Of a stretch of 64,000 bases of DNA, positions 8,221 through 17,640 are shown in pieces. Origin of the DNA: Neisseria perflava (lineage in GTDB: Bacteria > Pseudomonadota > Gammaproteobacteria > Burkholderiales > Neisseriaceae). The translations under genes were made by a program, and so were the position numbers. The notes below the pieces were generated by a model. That model was not told the origin of the DNA, did not search any database, and saw only the letters and a program-made list of their open reading frames with translations. Within the stretch, counting starts at the first letter, position 1. Each line of letters begins with the position of its first letter. The DNA is taken from assembly GCF_024170405.1 (NCBI RefSeq), contig NZ_JALJYC010000006.1, positions 30,366 to 94,365 on the forward strand, given 5' to 3'.

Positions 8221-9369
8221 TTAAATCCCGTCCCAATCGTTGAACATTACGCCGATACCGATACCGGTCTGCTTGTGGTTGTAGTCAATCAGGCTCTCGC
8301 CGTAACCGTGGAAACCGCGCACCACGCCTTTGAGCTTGCCTTTAATCGGGAAGGAATAGGCTGCTTCTACCGAGCCGTGACCGGTTTTCGGATTATAGCG
8401 CCACACCGAATAAACGCTTTGCTTGTCGTTGAAACGGTAATGCACCTTCAAATCGCCGTAACCCAGATAATCTTCGATATTGGGGTTGTCGTCATCGCTG
8501 CCGCTGGAGTCAAACGCCCGCATCCACACGCGCGGAATCACCGTCAGCTTGCCCCACTCCATGCCCGCCATCGCATAAACGCGGTTCCACGAACGCGATT
8601 CCGGTCGGCTCTCGCCGTTGGACTGATGGACAAAACCGGCGCCCAACATGCGCAGTTTCCCACCCCACGGCAAATCCAATTTCACCGGCTGGGTCAGGAA
8701 AATTTCCGGCTCGTAATCGGTATTACGGAACGGTGCAGAACGGCGGCCTTGGTTATACAGCTGCCAGTTGGATTTCTGCGTATAGCCGAACCACAAATCG
8801 GCGCGGCTTTTAAACAAATCTTCCGCGATTTTGCTTTTAAACGAAATCTGCATTTTCGCTTCCAAGCGTTTTTGCTCGCTGTATTTTTCTTCGCTGGTGG
8901 TACCGCGCGTCGGCGACAAAGGATAATAGTTCGGACTGCTGTTGTACCAAGCAGGCAGCAGGTACATTGGGTTGTGTTCGCGCACGGTCAGGATACCGCG
9001 ACGGTCATTCTGATCTAAATCATACATCAGGCTTAAAGGCGTATAAGCCTCGGCCTGCGCACGCAGCACTTCTTCCGGCACAGGCAGGTCGGTTTTATCG
9101 AAAACAATCGTAGCTTCTTTGTTTTCTAGACTGGTATTGACCGTTTCCTTCAAATCAACAGGCGCTTTTTCCGCCGCCGTATCAGCAACAGCAACCGGCG
9201 GTTTTTGCGGCGGAAGTTGCGCCGCATAAATTTTGTCATAACAAGCCAAACGCAAGGCGTTGTCTTCAATCTGCGTACATTGCAGCGCAGACGAATCCGC
9301 CGCCCACACGGAGGGTGTAAGCGCCAAAGCAGTTGAAGCGGCAGCCAGGTAATATTTCAACGTCATCAT
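8221..9369 (-). CDS. pldA: Outer membrane phospholipase A (OMPLA)
   Basis: This outer-membrane beta-barrel enzyme hydrolyses phospholipids that reach the outer leaflet and works as a calcium-dependent dimer. The product, about 382 residues from the ATG at 9369, has a signal peptide ending near PSVWA and a periplasmic N-terminal extension of about 100 residues with two Cys. The catalytic triad is His248, Ser250 and Asn262 (GFVHQSNGE and SRSWNRVY), with the same spacing as His142/Ser144/Asn156 of the E. coli enzyme. The long N-terminal extension is usual in Neisseria. There is no strong Shine-Dalgarno; a longer frame to 9468 lacks a signal sequence at its start, so I reject it. Confidence 0.94.
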   Translation of the reverse strand: MMTLKYYLAAASTALALTPSVWAADSSALQCTQIEDNALRLACYDKIYAAQLPPQKPPVAVADTAAEKAPVDLKETVNTSLENKEATIVFDKTDLPVPEEVLRAQAEAYTPLSLMYDLDQNDRRGILTVREHNPMYLLPAWYNSSPNYYPLSPTRGTTSEEKYSEQKRLEAKMQISFKSKIAEDLFKSRADLWFGYTQKSNWQLYNQGRRSAPFRNTDYEPEIFLTQPVKLDLPWGGKLRMLGAGFVHQSNGESRPESRSWNRVYAMAGMEWGKLTVIPRVWMRAFDSSGSDDDNPNIEDYLGYGDLKVHYRFNDKQSVYSVWRYNPKTGHGSVEAAYSFPIKGKLKGVVRGFHGYGESLIDYNHKQTGIGIGVMFNDWDGI

Positions 9370-9470
9370 AAGATAGGCTTTTTCAAACAACGGTTTCAGA
9401 CGGCTTTTACCATAAAATATCAGGCTGGCCGTCTGAACCGCAGGCCGAAGCCGTTGCAGATACAGCAATA

Positions 9471-9499
9471 CCCCTGAAAACCGGCGTATCCGTCAGGGG
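9471..9499 (-). terminator. Possible stem-loop downstream of rpsT
   Basis: CCCCTGA and TCAGGGG are paired around a 15-base loop 66 bases after the rpsT stop. No T-run follows, so function is uncertain. Confidence 0.35.
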
Positions 9500-9564
9500 C
9501 AAGGCATTACTCGGGCGCAAAGCACACCGGCACGGTTTGCCGCGCTTGGCGGCAGCTGCAAAAA

Positions 9565-9828
9565 TTAAGCCAGGGCTTTAACTTTGGCAGACAGGCGGCT
9601 CTTATGACGAGCAGCTTTGTTTTTGTGGTAAACACCTTTGTCAGCGATACGGTCGATGATTTTAACCGAATCGGCGTAAACTGCTTGGGCAGCGGCTTTA
9701 TCACCGGTTTCAACGGCTTTCAGTACTTTTTTAACCGCAGTGCGGAAAGCGGTACGCAGGCTTGCGTTGTGGGCACGTTGTTTAACGGACTGACGGGCAC
9801 GTTTGCGGGCTTGTGCGCTGTTTGCCAT
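9565..9828 (-). CDS. rpsT: 30S ribosomal protein S20
   Basis: The 87-residue basic protein begins MANSAQARKRARQ, the conserved start of bS20, and contains FRTAVKKVLKAVETGD and the C-terminal GVYHKNKAARHKSRLS motif that binds 16S rRNA. AGGAG lies nine bases before the ATG. It is a single-gene unit, as usual for rpsT. Confidence 0.98.
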   Translation of the reverse strand: MANSAQARKRARQSVKQRAHNASLRTAFRTAVKKVLKAVETGDKAAAQAVYADSVKIIDRIADKGVYHKNKAARHKSRLSAKVKALA

Positions 9829-10101
9829 AGTGGATATCTCCTGAAAAATAAATTCTGTAAACGCGCAATTTTAAAGACAAATGTTTTTATGTGCAAGTGC
9901 TTTCTCTGAAAAGCGCCGTTTTTGAGCGGCTTATGCGGCAAAAACCACACTATAACCGAACCATGTCCGCCAACGGCAACAGGCCGTCTGAAAGCCTTAT
10001 CCGGCAGATTGGCTGATATTGCTTTGATTTTCATTGCACTTACATTACAATAGCCGCTGCACCGCGCCGGGGTAGATTGGGGCTGCGGCGCAATAATTTT
10101 C

Positions 10102-10262
10102 AGGGTCTGTTGACAATTCATTCGCGAAGCAGATTTTCGAATAAAAAAGCGCGGATGCAAGGTACAAAGCGCAGCAAGGTTGAACACCTTGCGAGTATTT
10201 GTAACGCAGCAGGCGCGTTTTTTGCCGAAAAAATGCCGCGTAATGAAATGCCAACAGACCCT
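10102..10262. mobile_element. Miniature fold-back element, family B
   Basis: A 161-base element with terminal inverted repeats AGGGTCTGTTGRCAWTTCATT. The right arm, read backwards, aligns with the left arm over nearly its full length, so the whole unit can fold as one imperfect hairpin. It encodes nothing. It ends 36 bases before the potD-like start codon, so it lies within the promoter or leader of that gene. Confidence 0.78.
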
Positions 10263-10298
10263 AATTCCCACAACCCTTTCATCAGGAAAACAACCCGT

Positions 10299-11447
10299 AT
10301 GAAAAAATCCGTATTAGCCGTGTTGGCCGCCTTGTCACTCGCAGCCTGCGGCGGCAGCGACAACAAACCCGCCCAACCTCAAGCAGCCGCCGAAGGCGCG
10401 TCTGCTGCCAATACCGAACTCGCTGCAACCGACGCGCTCAACATCTACAACTGGTCCAACTACGTTGACGAATCCACCGTCGAAGACTTCAAAAAAGCCA
10501 ACAACCTGAAGCTGACCTACGATTTGTATGAAAACAACGAAACGCTGGAAGCCAAAATGCTGACCGGCAAATCCGGCTACGATTTGGTCGTGCCCGGTAT
10601 CGCCTTCCTACCGCGCCAAATCGAAGCGGGCGCATATCAGAAAGTTGATAAAAACCTGATTCCGAACTACAAAAACATCGACCCCGAGCTTCTCAAAATG
10701 CTGGAAACAGCCGATCCGAGCAACGAATACGCCGTACCCTATTTCTCCGGCGTAAACACGCTGGCGATTACCGCCAAGGGTAAAGAGCTGCTGGGCGGCC
10801 AACTGCCGGAAAACGGCTGGGATTTGCTGTTCAAACCCGAATACACCTCCAAGCTGAAATCTTGCGGTATCGCGCTGTGGGATACCCCGAGCGAAATGTT
10901 CCCGATTGTTTTGAACTACCTGGGTAAAGATCCCAAAGGCAGCAACAAAGACGACATCAAAGCCGCCGCAGACGTATTGCAAAAAATCCGCCCCGATGTT
11001 AAACGCTTCAGTCCGTCTGTGATTGACGAATTGGCGCGCGGCGATGTGTGCTTGGCTGCGGGCAACGGCGGCGATTTGAATATGGCCAAAGCCCGTTCCG
11101 AAGAAGTAAAAAACAACGTCGGTATCGAAGTGTTGACCCCGAAAGGCATGGGTTTCTGGATTGAGTCTTGGTTGATTCCAGCTGACGCGAAAAACGTGGT
11201 CAATGCCCACAAATACATCAACTACACCCTTGATCCCGATGTCGCCGCCAAAAACGGCAATTTCGTCACCTTCGCGCCGGCCAGCCTGCCCGCCCGCGAA
11301 AAAATGGATCCGAAGCTGGTGGCTACCCGCTCCATCTTCCCGAACGCGCAGGACATGAAAGACGGTTTCGTCATGCCGCAAATGAGCGCAGACGCGAAAA
11401 AACTGACCGTAAACCTGTGGCAGAAAATCAAAGTCGGCAGCAATTAA
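10299..11447 (+). CDS. potD: Polyamine ABC transporter substrate-binding lipoprotein (PotD/PotF family)
   Basis: The 382-residue product starts MKKSVLAVLAALSLAACGG, a lipoprotein signal with the LAAC lipobox, so it is anchored to a membrane and exposed to the periplasm. The mature part begins NIYNWSNYVDESTVEDFKK, characteristic of spermidine/putrescine binding proteins, and includes YDLVVPGIAFLPRQ, VPYFSGVNTL and GFWIESWLIP. It would deliver polyamines to a PotABC-type transporter, whose other genes are not adjacent. AGGA lies about 11 bases before the start. The upstream region is occupied by a fold-back element. The choice between PotD and PotF specificity is not possible from sequence reading. 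Confidence 0.9.
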   Translation: MKKSVLAVLAALSLAACGGSDNKPAQPQAAAEGASAANTELAATDALNIYNWSNYVDESTVEDFKKANNLKLTYDLYENNETLEAKMLTGKSGYDLVVPGIAFLPRQIEAGAYQKVDKNLIPNYKNIDPELLKMLETADPSNEYAVPYFSGVNTLAITAKGKELLGGQLPENGWDLLFKPEYTSKLKSCGIALWDTPSEMFPIVLNYLGKDPKGSNKDDIKAAADVLQKIRPDVKRFSPSVIDELARGDVCLAAGNGGDLNMAKARSEEVKNNVGIEVLTPKGMGFWIESWLIPADAKNVVNAHKYINYTLDPDVAAKNGNFVTFAPASLPAREKMDPKLVATRSIFPNAQDMKDGFVMPQMSADAKKLTVNLWQKIKVGSN

Positions 11448-11470
11448 TCTGCTTGATTTGAAATGAGAAA

Positions 11471-11502
11471 AGGCCGTCTGAAATTATTTTCAGACGGCCT
11501 TT
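11471..11502. terminator. Inverted-DUS terminator between potD-like gene and ltgA
   Basis: AG-form uptake sequences pair around a six-base loop and are followed by TTTATTT on the plus strand, between convergent genes. Confidence 0.86.
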
Positions 11503-11517
11503 ATTTCGAATAAAGGA

Positions 11518-13383
11518 TTAATAACGCGCCGGCACTGTGCCCATGCGCTGTTTCAGCGAAGTTTTCGGCTCGTTGAACAGCGAGGCGTAGTAAGTGGCGT
11601 TGGTCATGACTTTTTTCACGTAATCGCGTGTTTCGGTAAACGGAATGGTCTCGGCGTAAATCGCACCTTCCAGCGGCGTACCGGCCTGCCAGTTGCGGGC
11701 GCGGCCGGGGCCGGCGTTGTAACCGGCGGTCGCCATCACTTCGTTATTCTGCAAACGGCGTTTGGCGTCGGCCATATACCACGTACCCATGCGGATATTG
11801 CCGTCCATGGTGTAAAGTTCGCTGCTGCTCATGCCGATTTTACCGGCGATTTCGCGGGCAGTGGCGGGCATCACCTGCATCAAGCCCTGCGCACCGACAT
11901 TCGATTGCGCCCCCATCACAAAGCGGCTTTCCTGACGAATCAAACCATACACCCAAGCCGGATCGATACCGACTTCACCGGCATAGCGCACGGTCAAATC
12001 TTTATACGGCGACGGATAGCGCAGGTTGTAGTTCATTTTGTTTTCGGTGCGGTCGGCGCTGTTAATCGCCATGTCGTAAAACTGGTTGTCGTAGGCCACT
12101 TGTGCGGCAGTCAGCAAATGCTCGTCGTTAAAACCGCGTGTGGCAAAGCGCCATTCCGACTGCGCCTGACTGCGCATTTTGCCGTCACCGCTGCTTTGGC
12201 TATTTTTAAACAACACCAGCGAACGGTTAATCGCGCCGTCTTTAGCCATATGGTTGATTTCATGGCGGCTCGGCGCAGCGGCAGTGTTTTTGGTATTGAT
12301 ACGGCGGCCGAGTTCTTCCGTCGCCATCACCGCATAGAAATTGCGACCGCTGGCGGCGGCTTTTTCATACAAAGCGTTTACACGGGCATTTTGGCCTTGC
12401 GCGGCGTAGCTGCGTGCCAGCCAATACAGCCAGGCCGAGTCGTTTTGCAACTTTTCCGGCATGGCGTTAATGACACCGGCTAATTCGCTCCAGCGCTGCA
12501 AACGCAAAGCGGAACGGGCATACCATTCCAACTGCTCATCAGTCAGCTGCTTGCGGTCGGATACGCGGCCGAAATAATCCAAAGCCGTGCTGAAATTTTG
12601 TTGGCTTTGCGCCTGCGACAAGCCCAACACGCCCCACGCAAAGCTGCTCTGTTCGCGGGTCAGACCACCTTCCATCGCCGACAGCGTGGCGGCGGCAGAA
12701 GATGATTTGCGCGCATCTTTACCAATCACACTAATCAAGCTGTATTCCTGCGCACCCTGTCCGCCGTCGTCGAACGGACTGCCCAAGGCCGCCGCCAAAT
12801 TACGCGCGTCGGTGGTTTGGCTGTTGGAGAGCAAACCGCGCACGCGCCGCCAAGCGTCATTCGTATTCAGACGGCCTGAGGCAGCCGCCGCTTCCACCAA
12901 TTTGGTGCAGCCGGTCGGCAGACGTTTGGTTTCGCGCACCAAATCGGCAGCCTTGCTGTAATTGCCGCTATTCAAATCGGCATAGCATTCCACTTCCTGC
13001 GCACGACCTTTGGCGTCCAGCTTGCGGTATTCGCTTTGAAATAGCGTCCATTGTCCGCGCGCACCGAGGCTTTTGAGCCATTCGTTGCGCACGTTTTCCG
13101 CCATCGCGCTGTCACCTGCTTGCGCCAGAAACTGCTGCGGCAAAAAGTCGTCGCCACTTTTGGCCGCGCTCAAAGCGCTTTGGTATTGGCTGTAATCGGA
13201 GAGGATTTTGCTTTCACTGTCGGCGCGGCGCGACGGCAGTGCCGTAGCCGTTGTCGCAACCGCTTGCGCCTGCACGGGCTTGGCCGTCGCCGCCGGTTTG
13301 CTTTGCGACGCACACGCCGACAATACGGCGGCGGATAATAAAGTCATCGAAAGGGATAATGTGTTTTGCTTATTCATGTTCAT
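11518..13383 (-). CDS. ltgA: Soluble-type lytic murein transglycosylase, lipoprotein
   Basis: The roughly 621-residue product cleaves peptidoglycan glycan strands to leave 1,6-anhydro ends. It has a lipoprotein signal (lipobox LSAC), a long superhelical alpha domain of repeated helices (to about residue 440) and a C-terminal SLT domain beginning DPAWVYGLIRQESRF, where the Glu of RQES is catalytic, followed by GAQGLMQVMPATA and AGYNAGPGRARNW. This is the layout of Slt70/LtgA; neisserial LtgA releases cytotoxic peptidoglycan fragments. The longer upstream frame (from 13428) lacks a signal at its start, so I use the ATG at 13383; 13377 is also possible. Confidence 0.93.
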   Translation of the reverse strand: MNMNKQNTLSLSMTLLSAAVLSACASQSKPAATAKPVQAQAVATTATALPSRRADSESKILSDYSQYQSALSAAKSGDDFLPQQFLAQAGDSAMAENVRNEWLKSLGARGQWTLFQSEYRKLDAKGRAQEVECYADLNSGNYSKAADLVRETKRLPTGCTKLVEAAAASGRLNTNDAWRRVRGLLSNSQTTDARNLAAALGSPFDDGGQGAQEYSLISVIGKDARKSSSAAATLSAMEGGLTREQSSFAWGVLGLSQAQSQQNFSTALDYFGRVSDRKQLTDEQLEWYARSALRLQRWSELAGVINAMPEKLQNDSAWLYWLARSYAAQGQNARVNALYEKAAASGRNFYAVMATEELGRRINTKNTAAAPSRHEINHMAKDGAINRSLVLFKNSQSSGDGKMRSQAQSEWRFATRGFNDEHLLTAAQVAYDNQFYDMAINSADRTENKMNYNLRYPSPYKDLTVRYAGEVGIDPAWVYGLIRQESRFVMGAQSNVGAQGLMQVMPATAREIAGKIGMSSSELYTMDGNIRMGTWYMADAKRRLQNNEVMATAGYNAGPGRARNWQAGTPLEGAIYAETIPFTETRDYVKKVMTNATYYASLFNEPKTSLKQRMGTVPARY

Positions 13384-13535
13384 TGTTCTGCTTTCCGGTC
13401 GTATCGGTTTATTTGTTGTTTTACTCATACCTGTTCCAACAGGTACAGCAAATATCTGCTTATTCTAAATGATTTACTCTGAATATCCGAATGCCAAACT
13501 TATATTTACATTTTCAATCAGTCTGGGTGCAACAA

Positions 13536-13584
13536 AGGCCGTCTGAAAACGGCGAAATCCTGCTCTGACATTTTCAGACAGCCT
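13536..13584. terminator. Imperfect DUS stem-loop after apt
   Basis: One arm is a full AG-form uptake sequence, the other reads CAGACAGCCT with one change; the loop is about 21 bases. It follows apt on the minus strand and precedes ltgA. Confidence 0.6.
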
Positions 13585-13603
13585 TGTATATAAAACCGCT
13601 TAG

Positions 13604-14164
13604 TTACATACAGCCTTCGTTCTGACACAAACTAAACAGCGGCACACCGCTAGCGCGGATTTTCTTGCCGCCCGGTAAATCGGTAAATTCCAATACCGCC
13701 GCCGCTTCCACCACCTCGCCGCCGAGTTTGCGGATTAATTCCACACCCGCCAGCATGGTGCCGCCGGTGGCTACCAAATCATCCACCACCAACACGCGGT
13801 CGCCTGCTTTGATGGCGTCGGTATGGATTTCCACCGTGGCCTCGCCGTATTCCAGCGAATAGCTTTGCGACACGGTGTTATACGGCAGCTTGCCTTTTTT
13901 GCGGATGGGCACGAAACCGACGTTGAGCTGGTAAGCCAGCGCTGCGCCGATGATAAAGCCGCGTGCATCCAAACCCGCCACAGCGTCGATTTTCTGCCCC
14001 ATATAGCGGTACACCAGCAAATCCACCAGCAGGCGGAAATATTCGGCGCTTTGCAGCACCGGAGTGATGTCGTGAAATAAAATGCCTTCTTGCGGCCAGT
14101 TTTCGATTTTGCGGATTTTTTCCGCCAGCGCGTCCACGCCCATTACTTCAGGATGAATCAACAT
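13604..14164 (-). CDS. apt: Adenine phosphoribosyltransferase
   Basis: The 186-residue cytoplasmic enzyme salvages adenine by converting it with PRPP to AMP. The PRPP-binding motif VLVVDDLVATGGTM is intact, and GLDARGFIIGAALAYQL and FVPIRKKGKLP are typical of Apt. I begin at MLIHPEVMG (14164), which matches the N-terminus expected for neisserial Apt; the frame upstream is open but unrelated. A weak GGGA precedes. gmk begins on the opposite strand 125 bases away, so the two share a divergent promoter region containing a DUS. Confidence 0.96.
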   Translation of the reverse strand: MLIHPEVMGVDALAEKIRKIENWPQEGILFHDITPVLQSAEYFRLLVDLLVYRYMGQKIDAVAGLDARGFIIGAALAYQLNVGFVPIRKKGKLPYNTVSQSYSLEYGEATVEIHTDAIKAGDRVLVVDDLVATGGTMLAGVELIRKLGGEVVEAAAVLEFTDLPGGKKIRASGVPLFSLCQNEGCM

Positions 14165-14288
14165 GTATGGTCTGTCCCAATCAATCAACGGGCATGATTG
14201 TAACACAGCGCCAAGGCCGTCTGAATATCGAAAAGGTGCGGCTGCTGTGATATACTTTGCCATAACTGACCAACCCGAACACTTCATC

Positions 14289-14906
14289 ATGCAAGCACCG
14301 AAAAAAGGCAATATTTTCATCATTTCCGCTGCCTCCGGCACCGGCAAAACCACGCTGGTTTCGCACCTTTTGAAAAACAACGCCGACTTGCGCGTTTCCA
14401 TTTCCCACACCACGCGCCCGCCGCGTGAGGGCGAGCAAAACGGCGTGCATTACCATTTCGTGCCCAAAGCCGAATTTGAATCGCTGATTGCGCAGCAGGC
14501 CTTTTTGGAACACGCCAATGTGTTCGGCAATTATTACGGCACCAGCATTGCCGGTGTAAACGATTTGAGTGCGCAAGGTTATGATGTGATTTTGGAAATC
14601 GACGTACAGGGCGCCGAGCAGGTGCGCCAAGCCCTGCCCGAGGCATGCAGCATTTTCATTCTGCCGCCGTCGTTGGATATACTGGCAGGCCGTCTGAAAG
14701 GGCGCGGCACCGACAGCGAAGAGGTCATCCATACCCGCTTGGCCGAAGCCCGCCGTGAAATCGAACAGGCGGCGCATTTCGACTATATTGTCGTCAATGA
14801 TGATTTGGACAAAGCCGAAGCCGACCTCTTGCACATCATCAATGCCCGCCGCCTGCAAAAAGCGGCGCAACAGGCTTTTTTGGCAAAGCTGTTGGAAAAT
14901 TCCTAA
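14289..14906 (+). CDS. gmk: Guanylate kinase
   Basis: This 205-residue cytoplasmic kinase phosphorylates GMP to GDP. The P-loop reads SAASGTGKTTL (about residues 13-23), and the GMP-binding segment SHTTRPPREGEQNGVHYHF and the lid region EIDVQGAEQVR are intact. Start at ATG 14289; the open frame upstream is non-coding. It is followed by rpoZ and spoT, a grouping conserved in beta- and gammaproteobacteria that links guanine nucleotides to (p)ppGpp metabolism. Confidence 0.97.
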   Translation: MQAPKKGNIFIISAASGTGKTTLVSHLLKNNADLRVSISHTTRPPREGEQNGVHYHFVPKAEFESLIAQQAFLEHANVFGNYYGTSIAGVNDLSAQGYDVILEIDVQGAEQVRQALPEACSIFILPPSLDILAGRLKGRGTDSEEVIHTRLAEARREIEQAAHFDYIVVNDDLDKAEADLLHIINARRLQKAAQQAFLAKLLENS

Positions 14907-14961
14907 AAAACAGCGAAAATAGCATATTCCCATTTTTATTTTTAACGAAAGAAAGCACCAC

Positions 14962-15168
14962 ATGGCACGTATTACCACTGAAGACTGCACCGGTAAAATC
15001 CCCAACCACTTCGACTTGACCCTGATTGCCGCCCGTCGCGCACGCCAACTGGAAAACGGCAACACCCCGCTGGTTGACGATGTGCGCAACGACAAACCGA
15101 CCGTTACCGCGCTGCGCGAAATCGCCGCCGGTCAGATTGGCGCAGAGCTGCTGACCCGCAACAAATAA
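14962..15168 (+). CDS. rpoZ: RNA polymerase omega subunit
   Basis: A 68-residue protein beginning MARITTEDC and containing FDLTLIAARRARQLENG and KPTVTALREIAAGQI, the conserved omega helices. Omega stabilises the beta-prime subunit and is part of a ppGpp-binding site. It lies between gmk and spoT; AAGAAAG precedes the start. Confidence 0.98.
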   Translation: MARITTEDCTGKIPNHFDLTLIAARRARQLENGNTPLVDDVRNDKPTVTALREIAAGQIGAELLTRNK

Positions 15169-15236
15169 GCAACCGCTTGCAATTTCAGCATGATTAAAAC
15201 GGAGGACGGCAAACCGCCTACCCTCCCTGCCCGAAA

Positions 15237-15268
15237 CCAAGCTGCACGGCCGACATGCCGCAGCTTGG
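15237..15268 (+). promoter_or_regulatory. Stem-loop between rpoZ and spoT
   Basis: CCAAGCTGC and GCAGCTTGG form a perfect nine-base stem with a 14-base loop in the 263-base gap. A weaker GGAGG/CCTCC pairing lies just upstream. No T-run follows, so it may be a processing or attenuation structure rather than a terminator. Confidence 0.4.
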
Positions 15269-15431
15269 AACGGCGTTTGACACATCAACACAATAAAAAC
15301 AAAAAGCGGCAAGCGTCCGCCCGACACCGTACACATCACAGATGTACCATCAATAGCAATAGCCTTTTGGCCGGTTAATCATTCCGCCCGCCAAAGCGCT
15401 GTCCGACCACCCAACGAGAGGCCGTCTGAAA

Positions 15432-17588
15432 ATGCCAGCCCCACTGCCAACCGCCCCCTACGATCCGTTGACCAGCGAAGCGCGCGATTTGCTGTTCCGC
15501 ACCGCCTCCTACCTCAACGAAACCGAACAGGCCGAGCTTGAAAAAGCCGTGGCCTACGCTTTCCATGCCCATGACGGACAAACCCGCAAAAGCGGCGAGC
15601 CCTATATCACCCATCCCTTAGCCGTTGCCACCCAGCTGGCGATTTGGCACATGGACATCCAAGGCTTGTGCGCCGGCGTCATGCACGACGTATTGGAAGA
15701 TACCGGCGTGTCTAAAGTAGAAATGGCAGCAGAATTCGGCGACACCATCGCCGAAATGGTGGACGGCCTTTCTAAATTGGAAAAACTCAAATTCGACGAC
15801 CAAGCCGAACATCAGGCCGAGAGTTTCCGCAAACTGATTCTCGCCATGACCAAAGACGTGCGCGTGATTGTGGTCAAAATCGCCGACCGCCTGCACAACA
15901 TGCGCACGCTCGGTGCCATGCGCCCCGACAAACGCCGCCGCATCGCCAAAGAAACCCTCGAAATCTACGCCCAAATCGCCAACCGTATCGGCCTGAACAA
16001 CGCCTATCAGGAATTGCAGGACTTATCCTTCCAAAATATTCATCCCCGCCGTTACGAAACCCTACGCAAAGCGATGTTCAACAGCCGCAAAAACCGCCGC
16101 GATGTGGTAGGCAAGGTCTTGAGCGCGTTCAGCCAGCGTTTGGTAGCGGCCAACATCGAAGCCAAAATCAAAGGGCGCGAGAAAAACCTTTACAGCATCC
16201 ATCAGAAAATGCTGGCGAAAAAATTGCGTTTTGCCGATGTGATGGATATTTACGGCTTCCGCGTCATCGTCAACAGCATTCCCGCCTGCTACGCCGCGCT
16301 GGGTGCGCTGCACAATTTATACCAGCCCAAACCCGGCCGTTTCAAAGACTACATCGCCATCCCAAAAAGCAACGGCTACCAAAGCCTGCACACCACTTTG
16401 GTCGGCCCTTACGGTTTGCCGATTGAAGTGCAAATCCGCACCCGGGAGATGGATGCCGTCGCCGAAGGCGGCGTGGCCGGACATTGGATTTACAAATCCG
16501 GCAGCAACACCGTTGACCAGGCCATGCTACACACCAACCAATGGCTGAAAAACATCCTCGATTTGCAGGCCAGCAGCGCCAATGCCATCGAATTTTTGGA
16601 ACACGTCAAAGTCGATTTGTTCCCGAACGAAATTTATGTACTTACGCCCAAAGGCCGAATCCTGACCCTGCCCAAAGGCGCCACCCCGATTGACTTTGCC
16701 TACGCCGTGCACACCGATGTCGGCAACCGCACCGTGGCCGCACGCGTCAATAATACGATGGTGCCGCTGCGCACCAAATTGAAAACCGGCGATTCGGTGG
16801 AAATCATCACTTCCGAACACGCCAAACCCAATCCCGCCTGGCTCAATTTTGCCGTATCCAGCCGCGCCCGCAGCGCCATCCGCCAATACGTCAAAAACAT
16901 GAACCGCAAAGACGCCATTACTCTGGGCGAAAACCTGCTGCAAAAAGCCCTCTCCAGCCTGCTGCCGAAAGATGTTTTGCTGTCAGACAGCCTGAAGGAA
17001 AAATATCTGGCCGATTTGTCGGTGAAGCAAACTTCATTTGAAGAAGTCTTGTACAACGTCGGCATGGGGCGTACCCAACCCGTGTCCGTCGCCATGCACA
17101 TCGCAGAGCTGGCCGGACAGCATTTTGGCAGCGAAATCAAACTCAGCCCGATTAAAGTGCACGCCCAAGACAGCGGACGCGTCCACTTAGCCGAGTGCTG
17201 CCACCCAATTGCGGGCGACCCCATCCGCGCCGTCTTGGTCAAAGACAAAGGCATGATTATCCACCGCGATACCTGCCCCGTCTTGCTCAAAACCGACCCA
17301 GAGCAACAGCTTGACGCAGATTGGGACAACATCTCCAGCCAAAGCTACCGCGTCAGCCTGCAAATCCAATCGGAAGACGCGCACGGCCTCTTGGCGCAGA
17401 TGGCACAAGCCATTTCCAGCGCCAATGCCGACATCGAATCGGTGGAAACCCCCTCGCGCCAACAAGCCGGAACGGAAGGTTTTATCGAGTTCCGCTTTAT
17501 CATCAAAGCCAAAGATTTGGCTCAGGTCAACCAAATCATCCACAACCTGCATGCTATTCCGCAGGTCAGAAAAGTGGTGCGCGGTTAA
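15432..17588 (+). CDS. spoT: Bifunctional (p)ppGpp synthetase/hydrolase, RSH family
   Basis: The 718-residue cytoplasmic enzyme makes and degrades the stringent-response alarmone. Order of domains: HD hydrolase (HAHDGQTRKSGEPYITHP and MHDVLEDTG intact, about 55-200), synthetase (GRFKDYIAIPKSNGYQSLHT and PIEVQIRTREMD, about 235-345), TGS (VLTPKGRILTLPKGATPIDFAYAVH, about 395-455), a helical/zinc-finger region with ECCHPIAGD, and a C-terminal ACT domain. Both catalytic halves retain key residues, so it is SpoT-like rather than RelA-like. The ATG is preceded directly by a DUS. It closes the gmk-rpoZ-spoT group. Confidence 0.97.
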   Translation: MPAPLPTAPYDPLTSEARDLLFRTASYLNETEQAELEKAVAYAFHAHDGQTRKSGEPYITHPLAVATQLAIWHMDIQGLCAGVMHDVLEDTGVSKVEMAAEFGDTIAEMVDGLSKLEKLKFDDQAEHQAESFRKLILAMTKDVRVIVVKIADRLHNMRTLGAMRPDKRRRIAKETLEIYAQIANRIGLNNAYQELQDLSFQNIHPRRYETLRKAMFNSRKNRRDVVGKVLSAFSQRLVAANIEAKIKGREKNLYSIHQKMLAKKLRFADVMDIYGFRVIVNSIPACYAALGALHNLYQPKPGRFKDYIAIPKSNGYQSLHTTLVGPYGLPIEVQIRTREMDAVAEGGVAGHWIYKSGSNTVDQAMLHTNQWLKNILDLQASSANAIEFLEHVKVDLFPNEIYVLTPKGRILTLPKGATPIDFAYAVHTDVGNRTVAARVNNTMVPLRTKLKTGDSVEIITSEHAKPNPAWLNFAVSSRARSAIRQYVKNMNRKDAITLGENLLQKALSSLLPKDVLLSDSLKEKYLADLSVKQTSFEEVLYNVGMGRTQPVSVAMHIAELAGQHFGSEIKLSPIKVHAQDSGRVHLAECCHPIAGDPIRAVLVKDKGMIIHRDTCPVLLKTDPEQQLDADWDNISSQSYRVSLQIQSEDAHGLLAQMAQAISSANADIESVETPSRQQAGTEGFIEFRFIIKAKDLAQVNQIIHNLHAIPQVRKVVRG

Positions 17589-17601
17589 TGCTTGATAAAA
17601 C

Positions 17602-17640
17602 AGAATGCCGTCTGAAAATTTCTTTCAGACGGCATTCTGT
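17602..17640 (+). terminator. Inverted AT-form DUS terminator after spoT
   Basis: A 16-base stem built on ATGCCGTCTGAA with a six-base loop follows the spoT stop. The following 297 bases to the next gene show no further gene; they are moderately AT-rich and carry the MFS gene's leader. Confidence 0.85.

Noticed and set aside
9507..9713. Frame overlapping rpsT
   Set aside because: Shadow of rpsT in another frame with no ribosome site.
15190..15378. 62-codon frame between rpoZ and spoT
   Set aside because: Composition is random-looking, it crosses a 9-bp hairpin and no ribosome site precedes it.
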